A DNA stretch of 64,000 nucleotides from Symsagittifera roscoffensis (GCF_963678635.1 NC_087062.1:9842670-9906669), one strand, 5' to 3'; positions 34,050 through 44,022 are shown, counted from the stretch's first letter. Made by a program: numbers and translations. Notes: a model not told the origin generated them from the sequence alone.

Positions 34050-35600
34050 TCATGTGGGATAAGGAAGGGTCTGGATTCTTCTGCGTTGAAGGTCTTTGTG
34101 ATGGGACATTTGGGTTATGGGATCATAATTGCGAAGAATACCGTGAAGGTTAGTATCTTTGATGCAATATGTGAAGTTAAGAAAAAATGGTGATGTGTAT
34201 TTAGAGTTAATAAATTGAAAACGATGGTGTGGTTGTCTTGATGGAGTGTGTAGGTCAAAGTGATTTTGTATGAAGCGATAATATGTATATGTGTGGGTTT
34301 GTTTAGTGCGTAACATAGTATCGTGTGAGCAGTGCAAATCTCTTTCATGTGGTGCAAGGAAATGAAAGGTTAGTGAAAATAATTGAAATTTTTCTTTAAA
34401 ACTTTCATAAGATTGTGTGTCGGTTAGTGCTTCAGAAATGATGTGATCGAATTTGCGATCAAATATATTGAGTGTAAATACATATGGTGTTTTGATGAAA
34501 AATTTTTCTGTGATTTGTGGGTTAGCGAAGCGATCATCATCTAAAAATTGATCTTGGTTAGTTCGGATGATGTTATGATCGTAATATTCTAGCGTATATT
34601 CGTTAGCTCGGGGTGCAGTGTATGTTTTTAGTGATTTTTTATATCCGATGTAAGTAATGTAAGTAAATTGTCTATGTGTTAGTGGTGTGGTGAGTCGATA
34701 TAGCATATCTTTTTTTCTTTCTACATCGATGTGAGTATTAGATAAAGGTAGGCAAAGGGGGTTAGTAAAATGATAATATGAAGTCCAATGAAGTGTAGGC
34801 ATTAAAACTTGTTCATCTACAAAACTACGTGTGCCGTTAGTGTCGTTAGGGGTGTTCAAGGTATACTGTGGAAATGAGGGTAGGGTGATGGCTAAAAAAT
34901 CTTTCGTGTTAGTGTGATTTGGATGATTAATATATTCACGGGCTGTTCCTGGTTTTGTCGGAAATGGATGGTTCGGGAATTTTCTTTTGAAAGTGCGATA
35001 AGCTCTATTAGTGCTATTTGATGATTCGGTGGATGTGGAGGATGGTGCTAATGATGCGGTATAAGCTGAAGAGGGTGTAGGGGTAGGTGGGTTTAATGAT
35101 TCTATTGTGGATGAAATCTGGTTTATAGTGGAATTTTCGAGGTGGAAGGGTTGTTGTTGTAGGGTGATAAAATTATCTAGTTCCTGGGAGATTTGGGGAG
35201 TATCTGGAGAATTGGATGATCGGTCTGAATGAAATGATGAGTAGGTTGGGGTGACTTGTGAAGCATAAGAGGGTGTCGAAATCGATGGGAGTGGGTCATT
35301 TGGCGGGATTGGTTGAAAAGGGGGTTTTGAAAAAACTGAGGAGTTGGTTTGAAAATTATTGGATGGAGATGGTTCAGAGTCTGCAAATTCATCAGGGGTT
35401 TCAATATCTGGGTTATTGAATTGTGAGATGGAGTATAAAACTGAGATATGTGAATTAGTGTCTGAATTCATGCCTGATGTTACATTATTTGTTGGGAAAT
35501 CGGGTGGCGGGAAAGCAAAAAGTGGAATTATAGTAATTGGAGTGTTGAGATTGGTTGGGTGGGAATTTGATCGATGTAGGGATCCAAGTTGTCGGCTCAT
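34050..35600 (-). CDS. 516-aa accessory ORF downstream of env (probably frameshifted at its end)
   Basis: The ATG overlaps the env TGA as ATGA (35600-35597), a layout suited to termination-reinitiation. The first ~220 residues are Pro/Ser/Thr/Asn-rich and probably disordered. The rest looks globular, with many aromatic residues (HRQFTYITYIGYKKSL; YVFTLNIFDRKFDHII). No family recognised. Near 34114 the +1 frame opens and runs another 106 codons to TAA at 33796-33794 with normal-looking protein (FNAEESRPFLIPHEF; ALQLLWPLLQTKNIIRI), so a one-base lesion has probably truncated the protein. The composition resembles the ATG-less frame before env. Confidence 0.65.
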   Translation of the reverse strand: MSRQLGSLHRSNSHPTNLNTPITIIPLFAFPPPDFPTNNVTSGMNSDTNSHISVLYSISQFNNPDIETPDEFADSEPSPSNNFQTNSSVFSKPPFQPIPPNDPLPSISTPSYASQVTPTYSSFHSDRSSNSPDTPQISQELDNFITLQQQPFHLENSTINQISSTIESLNPPTPTPSSAYTASLAPSSTSTESSNSTNRAYRTFKRKFPNHPFPTKPGTAREYINHPNHTNTKDFLAITLPSFPQYTLNTPNDTNGTRSFVDEQVLMPTLHWTSYYHFTNPLCLPLSNTHIDVERKKDMLYRLTTPLTHRQFTYITYIGYKKSLKTYTAPRANEYTLEYYDHNIIRTNQDQFLDDDRFANPQITEKFFIKTPYVFTLNIFDRKFDHIISEALTDTQSYESFKEKFQLFSLTFHFLAPHERDLHCSHDTMLRTKQTHTYTYYRFIQNHFDLHTPSRQPHHRFQFINSKYTSPFFLNFTYCIKDTNLHGILRNYDPITQMSHHKDLQRRRIQTLPYPT

Positions 35601-38209
35601 CGTGGGTTAAAAAAATTATTATTTTGAGACTGAAAAGCGGTGGTATGGGGTTGTTCTATAATTTGTTCATAGGTATTTTCATCTAGTGGATGGTGTGTCA
35701 TTATATGTTGAATGGGACTTTGTGATATGGTTGGTCTAAAATTTGGATTATGTGTTATTGCTAAATTTCGAAAATTTCGTGGGACTAGTGATAATGGATG
35801 GTTATGTGGTAGGGGTGGTAATTGTGGTGCTGTAGGCGTTATGTCTACATTGTTATGTTCTTCGTCATATGTGTTCTGTCTTGTTGCTATTTTTGTGTGG
35901 TATTCTTTTATTTGTGCGTCTAAAAGAATTTTGTTTATTGATGATGAAAAAATTCCAAAAAATCCTGCAAATAGTATGCGTGCTACACTTGCTTGTCTAT
36001 TTACTTGTGTGTGTATAGCGCATGTATTGTAGATTCCTTTTAAAAGCGAAAAAAGAAATCCTATAAAGTTAAACATTGCGTATAAAATAGTCAATTTTTC
36101 TAAGATGTAGTAGGGCCATCCTAGAAAATCGAGAATTTCATTTTTTAGTGTAACAAAGCTAAGAATATTTATAGGTGAGATATCTTGTGGTCGGTATTTT
36201 TCACCGTTTAGATATATATAGTCTTTAATGTCTTTAAAATATCCGCTATAGTCTTGTGTATAAATATCTGCAAATCCTGCGGTTTCGGCAAGTTTGCGTA
36301 AGTTTTGGTCAATTGATTGTCTTTGTATAGTGTCCATTTGTGTTAATAATTCTTGGAATTGTTGTGATCTAATGTGATGTTGGATATCGGATTTTGAATA
36401 TATTCCAATTGATTGTAGGTCAATATTTGGGTTTCGAGCAATAGCTCTGATGCTTTCAGGTGAAAATTTTTTGAGTGATTGCATTAATGTGGGATATGGG
36501 GTAAGAAGGTAATATTTATCTTCATCAGGGTTCAGTTGTACTACATTGTGGCTGTTTTCTGATCCACATGGGACTGCGGTATCCCAAAAATAGGTTCGTC
36601 TTGAAAGCGTGTCAACGAAATGTACTTTATTCTTATAAAAGATAGGGATTCTTTTATAGCATCGTTTATCTTCGAAAACATATAGTGGTGATACTTTTTT
36701 GGTACAGGTATAAAACCATAAAATGTTTCCTTCATAGTCTAAAAAATTTGATCTATTTCCTGATAGTAAATATCCTGCATAGGGTATTTTTAATACTGCT
36801 AGTGCAAGTGATTGTAGGATTTGTGTCCTTTCTAATTCGCATAGTTGGTGAAGTGTTTCTAATTCAGAGAGTGACATTTCTTGAAAAATTCGGCTAATTG
36901 TGTAGTCTAATTTCATATCTAGGTGAATATCATAGTGGATGTTACCGAAATATGTACTATTCATTAGTGATAATTCTTGTAAACGTGTGCTTCTAGTGTC
37001 TTGGGGCTTTAGATGTCCACCAGGTTGACTTTTACTTTTTTGAAAATCAACTGGTATATATGATGTTCCTTCGTTTATAGGGTGACTTGTGGCGTATGGG
37101 TCGATTTTTACTTTTCCAGTGGTCATGTCGAATCCTTTTTCGTATTCAACTAATATCTCGGAGTATTGTGTTTTGTGAAGTGGATTTCTGTATTTACATG
37201 CAAGTTCTGTTTCTTGATATATTTGAAAACGTGTCAATTTATTTTCTATATTTTCTATGTTTCTAAAATTAGAACTTTGTCTTCGTGATGGATGGACGTG
37301 TTCATATGGAATTGATTGTATAAAATATTTTTCGTGAAATTTTATCATTCGAGCGTGTATTTTTGCTACTTGAAGTGTTGTGCATGTATCTTCGGGAAAC
37401 CAAATAATTGTTGCTTCTGTCCGTGTTGTAGAATCACAATAACCTTGATCGTTTTTACAAGGTAATCTAATTCCTTGATAGATCATTGTGTTGTCAGATA
37501 AATCTCGTGTGAGTTGTATTTTTTCGAGTTGTATTTTCCAATCGAAAAACATTATTTCTTGATATCCTTTATTTTTTGTGTCTGCTTTGCAGTTTGATGG
37601 GTTATTTATACTAATGTGTGGTATCCAGTGTTTATCGTGTATGTCATAAGTTAATCTTCCGTGTGCGCCGTTGTATGGGTATTTTTCATCTAATTTTATA
37701 TGTCCTTGATATCTTTCAAGTTCTGCTTGATGTACAGAATCTGCTTGGAAATATACTAATTTTCTGTCGGTGTTTTTATTTCTTGTGATATTTAGTCTGA
37801 GTAACTCGTTTTTGCAATCTTCGGGATTGAGATGTAAAAGTCGTTCGATATTACTCTGGTAGAATGATTCGTGGTCAAGTCGGTTTTTATTTCCATTTGA
37901 GACTTGTGAACAATGTACTTTCTTTTCGGAAAATGTTGCTGTGAATTTATATCCTATAACTGTTGTTGCTCGGGCTTTTGAATAGAGTGTCGCTATTACA
38001 TTTGTAGTTTCTATAGCTTGTGGTTCTGTTTCGCATTGTGATACTTGATTTATTGCATATTTGTGTAGTGTTTTTTGTTCGTTTTCTTCACAATCGTAAT
38101 GTGTTACTAATAAACCTTGGGGTCCTGTGCGGGGGGAAGGGTTTATGTTTTCATTTGAGATTACTAGAAAAAAGAGTTGGAGAAAAATCAATATTTTTAG
38201 AATATACAT
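35597..38209 (-). CDS. env: Envelope-like glycoprotein (870 aa) of the large element
   Basis: Predicted surface fusion glycoprotein. Residues 1-18 form a signal peptide (MYILKILIFLQLFFLVIS). The ectodomain is long and cysteine-rich with several N-x-S/T sites. A transmembrane helix lies at about 706-729, a second hydrophobic stretch at about 742-765, and a Pro/His/Asn-rich tail of about 100 residues follows. The late ectodomain pattern (FYTCTKKVSPLYVFEDKRCY, then IPIFYKN and later AVPCGSENSH) reminds me of the chuvirus-type glycoproteins found in some animal LTR elements; this is recognition by eye, not a search. The frame is intact. Its ATG overlaps the upstream frame by 13 bases and its stop overlaps the next ATG. 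Confidence 0.8.
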   Translation of the reverse strand: MYILKILIFLQLFFLVISNENINPSPRTGPQGLLVTHYDCEENEQKTLHKYAINQVSQCETEPQAIETTNVIATLYSKARATTVIGYKFTATFSEKKVHCSQVSNGNKNRLDHESFYQSNIERLLHLNPEDCKNELLRLNITRNKNTDRKLVYFQADSVHQAELERYQGHIKLDEKYPYNGAHGRLTYDIHDKHWIPHISINNPSNCKADTKNKGYQEIMFFDWKIQLEKIQLTRDLSDNTMIYQGIRLPCKNDQGYCDSTTRTEATIIWFPEDTCTTLQVAKIHARMIKFHEKYFIQSIPYEHVHPSRRQSSNFRNIENIENKLTRFQIYQETELACKYRNPLHKTQYSEILVEYEKGFDMTTGKVKIDPYATSHPINEGTSYIPVDFQKSKSQPGGHLKPQDTRSTRLQELSLMNSTYFGNIHYDIHLDMKLDYTISRIFQEMSLSELETLHQLCELERTQILQSLALAVLKIPYAGYLLSGNRSNFLDYEGNILWFYTCTKKVSPLYVFEDKRCYKRIPIFYKNKVHFVDTLSRRTYFWDTAVPCGSENSHNVVQLNPDEDKYYLLTPYPTLMQSLKKFSPESIRAIARNPNIDLQSIGIYSKSDIQHHIRSQQFQELLTQMDTIQRQSIDQNLRKLAETAGFADIYTQDYSGYFKDIKDYIYLNGEKYRPQDISPINILSFVTLKNEILDFLGWPYYILEKLTILYAMFNFIGFLFSLLKGIYNTCAIHTQVNRQASVARILFAGFFGIFSSSINKILLDAQIKEYHTKIATRQNTYDEEHNNVDITPTAPQLPPLPHNHPLSLVPRNFRNLAITHNPNFRPTISQSPIQHIMTHHPLDENTYEQIIEQPHTTAFQSQNNNFFNPR

Positions 38210-39372
38210 GTGTATGATAATCCTGAGTATGGGTTATAAAATGTGATGTAACCAATTGTCTTTTTGGTATATCTGTCGTATTTGTATATTACTTCAGTTG
38301 TTATAAATGGTGGTGGTAGGGATTGAGCTGTTATATTTGGTGGATTTAATGGATAGGGATGTTGAGTAATGTTGTTTAATTTAACCGTGATTTCAAATTT
38401 TAATTGTAGACTATTCTGTTGGAGTATTTGGATGTTATGAGCACGAATGTCTTCGTGAATGTCTTGTCTATATTGTAGTCTATTTAGTGCCCAGTTGTGG
38501 AGTCGGTTACTTTCTGGGTGTTGTCCAAATAATGGTGGGGGTGCTGTGAATGTTTTCCAGTCTAGTCTTAAAGGAATATTTGTTGATGATTGTTCTCGAT
38601 ATCTAGCGTCGAGGTTATTTGGGAAATTTAAGTTAAAAGGCGGTGGTGAAATCTGGCTTATTGATGGTGTTGATGGTAGTGATAATGTTTCTGGTAGTGA
38701 TGAGGATGTTGTTGTATCCGTAGAAATATCTATTGGATCATTGATTAAATTTGGTTCACCTTGTGTGAATGAATGTGTTGTCCAGTATGATAGTCGTGAT
38801 GTTTGGTTTGTGGGGTTAAAGGGGTTTTCACGGATTTGTTCAGATGTTGGTGTTGAACCTAAGTAATCTGAGGGTAGGCTTGAGGTGCTACGTTGTGAAA
38901 GAAGCGTAGGGGTTTCTGGTAATATGCCAATGGGGTTTTCTGGTGTACTTTGTGATGGGGATTGAGGTATATCAAAATGAACTCGGGGAGTTTGAAAATT
39001 TCTGTTTCGTCGAGGATGTATAATTTGTCTATTTATTTCGACTGTATTTTGGTTTTGACTAGGATTTCGTATTCTACTTAATTCTTGTGGTAGTGTTGGG
39101 TATAAGTTATATGTTGGTTCACTTAGAGGTGCTTGTCGTTGAACTGGCTCTAGTGGTTCTGATAAGCGAGCGTGTCGTTCTTCAAAGGTATATGGGTTAT
39201 CTTGAAAAGAAATTCGTGTAGATGTTTGGGGGTTTTGGGTAATTGAAGGTGGTGTTGGGTTTTCCTGGGATGATGTCGGTGAAGACTGACTGTGTGATTG
39301 TTGGTTAGCAGTTTTTGATGGTTTTTGATCTATTCTTTTAGTGAAAAAATTTATGTTTATTATAGTATTCTT
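38197..39372 (-). CDS. 391-codon open frame lacking ATG, opening at a 3' splice site
   Basis: The frame is open from the base after a TAG at 39375-39373 to TAA at 38199-38197 and contains no Met codon. In sequence this A/T-rich, 391 codons without TAA are very unlikely by chance. The first half is Ser/Thr/Pro/Asn-rich (SQSSPTSSQENPTPPS). The C-terminal ~110 residues look folded (LHNWALNRLQYRQDIHEDIR; YKYDRYTKKTIGYITFYNP). The TAG is the end of a strong acceptor, so the protein is probably encoded by a spliced message whose ATG lies in an upstream exon. The stop lies 13 bases into env. No family recognised. Confidence 0.7.
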   Translation of the reverse strand, partial: KNTIININFFTKRIDQKPSKTANQQSHSQSSPTSSQENPTPPSITQNPQTSTRISFQDNPYTFEERHARLSEPLEPVQRQAPLSEPTYNLYPTLPQELSRIRNPSQNQNTVEINRQIIHPRRNRNFQTPRVHFDIPQSPSQSTPENPIGILPETPTLLSQRSTSSLPSDYLGSTPTSEQIRENPFNPTNQTSRLSYWTTHSFTQGEPNLINDPIDISTDTTTSSSLPETLSLPSTPSISQISPPPFNLNFPNNLDARYREQSSTNIPLRLDWKTFTAPPPLFGQHPESNRLHNWALNRLQYRQDIHEDIRAHNIQILQQNSLQLKFEITVKLNNITQHPYPLNPPNITAQSLPPPFITTEVIYKYDRYTKKTIGYITFYNPYSGLSYTCIF

Positions 39373-39526
39373 CTAGAAAAAGAATTAGAAGGATTGTTGC
39401 TAGGGCGAATGTGATGATTGCTTTTTTTATACATTTGCATATTGTCAAGATGAGGGATGATAGAAATGTTATAAAAATTACAAATAGTAAAAAAATATCT
39501 GTTCTACTAAAAATGGTTCGTATCAT
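39338..39526 (-). CDS. 62-aa two-helix membrane ORF
   Basis: ATG 39526. Two hydrophobic helices (IFLLFVIFITFLSSLILTI and AIITFALATILLILFLE) are separated by a short basic loop CKCIKK, with a charged C-terminus. Hairpin membrane proteins of this size occur as viroporins or small hydrophobic proteins in viruses; here the role is unknown. Its 3' end overlaps the start of the next, ATG-less frame in another register. Confidence 0.5.
   Translation of the reverse strand: MIRTIFSRTDIFLLFVIFITFLSSLILTICKCIKKAIITFALATILLILFLEEYYNKHKFFH
39373..39396 (-). promoter_or_regulatory. Candidate 3' splice acceptor upstream of the ATG-less frame and env
   Basis: On the element strand a branch-like TTCTAAT is followed by TCTTTTTCTAG, a clean polypyrimidine tract and AG. 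The next base begins the 391-codon frame. Only about one ATG, out of frame, occurs in the 1.16 kb between here and the env ATG. Confidence 0.6.
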
Positions 39527-40572
39527 TTGGATAAGTTTTGTGAATCGTACCTGTGGATATAGTCAATAGCTTTTGAAAGCTGGAGGTATAGTTCGAATAT
39601 GGAATAGAAAATTTAAAAAATATTGCAAAATATGATTAAGATTATTACAAAAGATTCAAAGGTATCAAAAAGAAATATGATTAAAAGTTTAAATATCGTT
39701 AAAAAGTTTATGAGAATGTTAAGAATTATGTTGACTGGTCGAGAGAAGAGCATTTCAGAAATGGCTTCTCGATCGAATATTTTTTGTTGTTTGAGGCAAT
39801 TTTCAAGTGTGGTCGAATTATTTATTGGTTTTTTGACAAGTGGGCTGAGTTTTGTGAAAAATTGTTGGGGGCGAATTTTATGGTGATCGGGAGGTCTTCT
39901 TTGTCTTTATTTTTATTTGTCAAGTAATCTGGGGTATTTTTGAGATTTTTATACTTTAGGCTAATTAAAATGGTCGTTCTTTTACTTTAGGCTAAATTAA
40001 CATATTTGTTTGGGGGGTATTTGAGGTCTGAGTTGGGGAAATATTGTTGATTTTTGGTTTATTAGATAAGGGAGGGTTATGATATTATGGTGATATTTAT
40101 TTTAGTTGTCAAGTTGGAATGGTTTGCTTATTTTTGACCTGGAGGTCGCAAAGTTATAGTTATAGATATGCCTGGAGTTTAATATTATTCGTCTAGTTGA
40201 TCTGTTGTTAGAGTTAGAGAAGGTAACGGATTGGATGAATCCTATTGGCTAATTTTGAACTAGAATCGTTGCTTGTTTGTCAGCATGTTATTTTGAAAAA
40301 TGAAAGTTCAAAATATTTCAGAGGTGCAAAGATTATGAAATATAAAATTAAAGCTGTTTTTGAAATTCGACTTTCTTTAATATTTTAGACTGTGGAATGA
40401 ATGTTTTATAGTTTTTACGTGGTTGATTTCTAAGTCGTGATGACTCTCTATGTTCTGATTTGTCGATTAGTTCTTGGGGTATTATTTTTTCTGTCAATTT
40501 TCTATTTTTTCTTTCTTTTTGAGGTATATTTTGATCTAGCTTTTTTGTATTATTTTTCGTTATAGTTGATTT

Positions 40573-42645
40573 TTAATTTTGGTTTTCGAGATGAATGTCA
40601 TGTTGTTCTTTTGTTTTATTTTCCGTATGTGGGTAATTTTGAATAACTTTTAAACCTGTGAAAGAATACAATTGAGTTAGTTCGCGTAGTGCGTATTCTT
40701 TTGGGTAATAAGGTAATAGGTTGTTTCGATGTTGAACAATTTCTTTTTGTTCTGAGTCGGTGATTTTATATGTGACATCAGTGGGTTTGGCAATTATTTG
40801 GTATGGTCCTTTACGAAGGGGTTGTAATTTTTTAGAAATTCCTTTTTGAGTGTTAAAATTGGGTATTAAAACAAATGTTCCAATTTTTAAATCGGAGGCT
40901 GGTGTAAAGCGTGAATTTATTTGTTCATTAACGTTTTGCCTTTGTAACAACTTTTTTGTTACTTTTTGGTAAATTTCATTGTGTTTTTTATCTCTGTTTA
41001 AAATCCATTCGGTGTGTGTACCGGAGGCTAATTTAAGAATTTGTGGGTGATGAAAATGATCTTCATCGTGTGTGTGTAGAGTTAGATTATAACAAATTGA
41101 GTCTTTATTCGGTTGACAATAACTTTGTGCATTTTTATGAGAGTTTGCTGTAAACATAATCGGTTTGCGTGGCTTTTGATTAAAAACCATTTCATATGGT
41201 GACATTCCTAGAGTTGTCGTGATTTGTGAATTATATGCTAAGGGAAATAGTTTTACATCTGCTGACCATTCGGTATATCTTGTATCATTTCCATTGATGA
41301 TACATCTAAGATATTCTTGTAGTGAACGGTTCATACCTTCGACTAAGCCGTTTGTCCAAGGTGCATGAGATGTACGTGGTTTGTGTTTGATGTTATATAA
41401 ATGACATAATGTGATGATTTCGTTATTTATGAATTCTGTACCGTTGTCTATAACTAAAATTTCTGGTAGTCCGAATTTGGCTATCCAGTGTTCATAGAGT
41501 GTTGTGTAAGCGTAATAAGCGTTACAATGTGGTACTGGGTTAAGTGCTACATAATGTGTAAACGCGTCAACAATTACCATAATGTAGGAGTTTCCTTCGG
41601 ATGAGGGTGAAATTGGTCCTTTTGTATCAAATGAAATACGGTGGTTAAAGTACAAACTTTGTCCTTTAAAATCTTGTTTTTGTGCTATTTGTTTTTGATT
41701 TGGATAAGGTTTATTCAGCTGACATACTATACAATCATTGCATAGTACTTTTATCCAAATTGGTGCATTTGGAAAATAAAAGTTTTGTATGAAATTTGAA
41801 TATGTTTTCTCTGATCCAGAGTGTCCTTTAATGTTTTGTGTATGTGAAATATTAAAAGCTATAAGAATCATACTTAGAGGGAGACAGGGAACTGTAGATT
41901 CATTTAATTGGTATTCTAGAAGGTCTGTGTTTTCGTTAATTGTTGTATTATTGAATTTTCGGAAATATCGGAGGAGTGTTTTATTTCCTAAAATAGTTGT
42001 ATCTGCCTTGACGGGTTTAGTTTTATATATGTGCCATGATTTTAGTTGTCTAATTACTGGGTCAAGATTTTGATATTGTTTCAAAGTATTAATTGTAATT
42101 TTATCTGTTGGGGGGAGAAAAATGTTTTCTATTTCTAATTTAGATAAAGGAATTGTATCAAGTGGGTCATGGAGGTCAAAAACTTGATTTATTGTGTACT
42201 TTGAATTGTTTGTTTGTGGTCCTGATAAATTTATTTTATCAGTTAGATTTTCTTTTTCAATTAACGGAAAAAGGTCTTTTTTATGCAGGTGTTGTTTTAC
42301 TCTTTTTTGTTGGGTGTTATTTTTTATCCATTGTGAATATGGAATTGGTTTAAAAGTTGATGTTCCTAGTAGATCAACTTCGTAGTGGTTATTTTGGCAA
42401 TCTAAATAAAGTGGGAAGTGTTGTAAATTGTTTATCTGTGATTGTTCAACGTCAGTTTTTACTGCATATTTGCATTCTAGTCGGGGTGATGTTTCATTTT
42501 CTGCAAGATAGAATTTTATATTTTTGGGTATTTCAACTGTAGTTTTACGTGTAAGTAATTCAGGTGGTGTATTTCGACTTAATGTGTCTGGTAATGCAAG
42601 ATTTTTTCCTGCTGTCCAAACTATATGTAAGTTTGGGAATTTCAT
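40573..42645 (-). CDS. RNase H end and integrase, large element
   Basis: Starts in the RNase H tail (WTAGKNLALPDTLSR). The zinc-binding domain uses His268/His275 and Cys305/Cys308. The catalytic DDE core is Asp340 (ISFDTKG), Asp400 (VIDNGTEF) and Glu436 (GLVEGMNRSL), with the canonical 35 residues between the last two. A C-terminal GPY-type module is seen at LRKGPYQIIAKP. The enzyme would insert the cDNA. The catalytic core itself has no lesion. Confidence 0.92.
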   Translation of the reverse strand: MKFPNLHIVWTAGKNLALPDTLSRNTPPELLTRKTTVEIPKNIKFYLAENETSPRLECKYAVKTDVEQSQINNLQHFPLYLDCQNNHYEVDLLGTSTFKPIPYSQWIKNNTQQKRVKQHLHKKDLFPLIEKENLTDKINLSGPQTNNSKYTINQVFDLHDPLDTIPLSKLEIENIFLPPTDKITINTLKQYQNLDPVIRQLKSWHIYKTKPVKADTTILGNKTLLRYFRKFNNTTINENTDLLEYQLNESTVPCLPLSMILIAFNISHTQNIKGHSGSEKTYSNFIQNFYFPNAPIWIKVLCNDCIVCQLNKPYPNQKQIAQKQDFKGQSLYFNHRISFDTKGPISPSSEGNSYIMVIVDAFTHYVALNPVPHCNAYYAYTTLYEHWIAKFGLPEILVIDNGTEFINNEIITLCHLYNIKHKPRTSHAPWTNGLVEGMNRSLQEYLRCIINGNDTRYTEWSADVKLFPLAYNSQITTTLGMSPYEMVFNQKPRKPIMFTANSHKNAQSYCQPNKDSICYNLTLHTHDEDHFHHPQILKLASGTHTEWILNRDKKHNEIYQKVTKKLLQRQNVNEQINSRFTPASDLKIGTFVLIPNFNTQKGISKKLQPLRKGPYQIIAKPTDVTYKITDSEQKEIVQHRNNLLPYYPKEYALRELTQLYSFTGLKVIQNYPHTENKTKEQHDIHLENQN

Positions 42646-42768
42646 TAGAATTAATTGAAATCTATAAACTCGATGATTTGGATTAGATTTTTGTGTAAAG
42701 AGAAAAATGATTGGTTTGTGATCTGTGAATAGAACTGTTGGATGTTTTGATCCAAGTATTAGAAATTC

Positions 42769-44022
42769 TTATTCTGTTAGTGTATATATTATGGCTGTAC
42801 ACTCTCTCATTAGAGTTGAGAGTCGTAGCTCTGCTTGAGTGAATAATCGAGAATTTGCTGATATAAGATTCATTTTGTTTGTGCCATTGTGTGATTGTAA
42901 TAATGCTGCGCCGATGCCAAAATTCGAAGCATCGCACATTGCATAGAATGGTTGATTTGGATCTGGAATTGTATTTGAAATTTGTTCAGTTAGGAGTTTT
43001 TTAATTTCTTCAAATCGTGCTTGATGTTCTGTGTTCCATTCAAAATTATTTTGTTGTCTAAGTATATTATAGAATGGTCTTAGGTATAATTGCATTTTAT
43101 AGACATATTTGCTTAAAAAATTTAACATTCCAAGGAATTCTTGGATTTTCTTTTTGTTTGTTGGTGGTTGGAGCTTTTGAATAGCATCAATGCGTGGTTT
43201 TAATGGAGTGATTGTTTTTCTTTCTATATTATGTCCTAAGAATTTAACTCGTGTTAAAAAGAAGTGTGATTTATCGGGGGCGGCCTTCAGATTTTCGTTC
43301 TGAAGTATTTTGTGATAGTGTTCTAAAACTTTAAACATTTCTTCTTTTGTCTGTGATTGCATAAAAACATCGTCTAAATAGGTGATTGCGTTTTTTCTTT
43401 TTTTCTTGAGTATTAGTGGTCGAAAAATTTTGCTCATAAAAGCTGAAAATGCTGCTGGTCCTATGGATATTCCATAGAATAGGCGGTTGAATTCATATTG
43501 CTGATTTCCAATAACAAATTGTGTTAAGCGTCGCGATTGTTCATCTAGTGGCATTTGATTATATGCACTATTCATATCTGCGGTTGTAAAGTATTTTCCG
43601 TTTATTTTTGTTAAAATAACTTGTATTGGTTCAATAGGCCAATTGCATTTTGATTCGTCTATTAGTGAATTAAGATATCTAGCGTCTAGAACTATTTTTA
43701 ATGATTCTCCTTTTGCTAGGATGATAACAGGGTTGATAAATGTGTTACCTTTTGGTTGTTCTTCTTTGTTTACCGGTGAGATTATATTGTATTGTTCTAA
43801 AATATCGAGTAATCTGTTCACTTTATCGGGTAAATGAATTGGTACTTTACTTGCTCTTTGTTTTTTGAAAACTGCGTCAGGTTTTAATGGGAGATGTAGT
43901 GATGAACTGATTTTGCCAACATCAAATTTAGATGTTGCATATACTGATGAATATTTTATTAGCTGTTTGTCTAATTTATCAAATTCGTCTTGTGTTATTT
44001 GTGAATGTTGGAAGTTAAACAT
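42769..44022 (-). CDS. Reverse transcriptase and start of RNase H, large element
   Basis: RNA-dependent DNA polymerase. Palm motif A is YFTTADMNSAYNQM (Asp149 of this segment) and the catalytic box is AITYLDDVFMQ (215-218). Thumb and connection motifs FLGHNIERKTITPLKP and QEFLGMLNFLSKYV follow. RNase H begins at YAMCDASNFGIGAALL (Asp364). Before the stop, the expected E-rich RNase H helix follows, and the same frame resumes after one TAA with GSKHPTVLFTDHKPI, the next RNase H motif. The ATG at 44022 is internal to Pol. Confidence 0.9.
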   Translation of the reverse strand: MFNFQHSQITQDEFDKLDKQLIKYSSVYATSKFDVGKISSSLHLPLKPDAVFKKQRASKVPIHLPDKVNRLLDILEQYNIISPVNKEEQPKGNTFINPVIILAKGESLKIVLDARYLNSLIDESKCNWPIEPIQVILTKINGKYFTTADMNSAYNQMPLDEQSRRLTQFVIGNQQYEFNRLFYGISIGPAAFSAFMSKIFRPLILKKKRKNAITYLDDVFMQSQTKEEMFKVLEHYHKILQNENLKAAPDKSHFFLTRVKFLGHNIERKTITPLKPRIDAIQKLQPPTNKKKIQEFLGMLNFLSKYVYKMQLYLRPFYNILRQQNNFEWNTEHQARFEEIKKLLTEQISNTIPDPNQPFYAMCDASNFGIGAALLQSHNGTNKMNLISANSRLFTQAELRLSTLMRECTAIIYTLTE

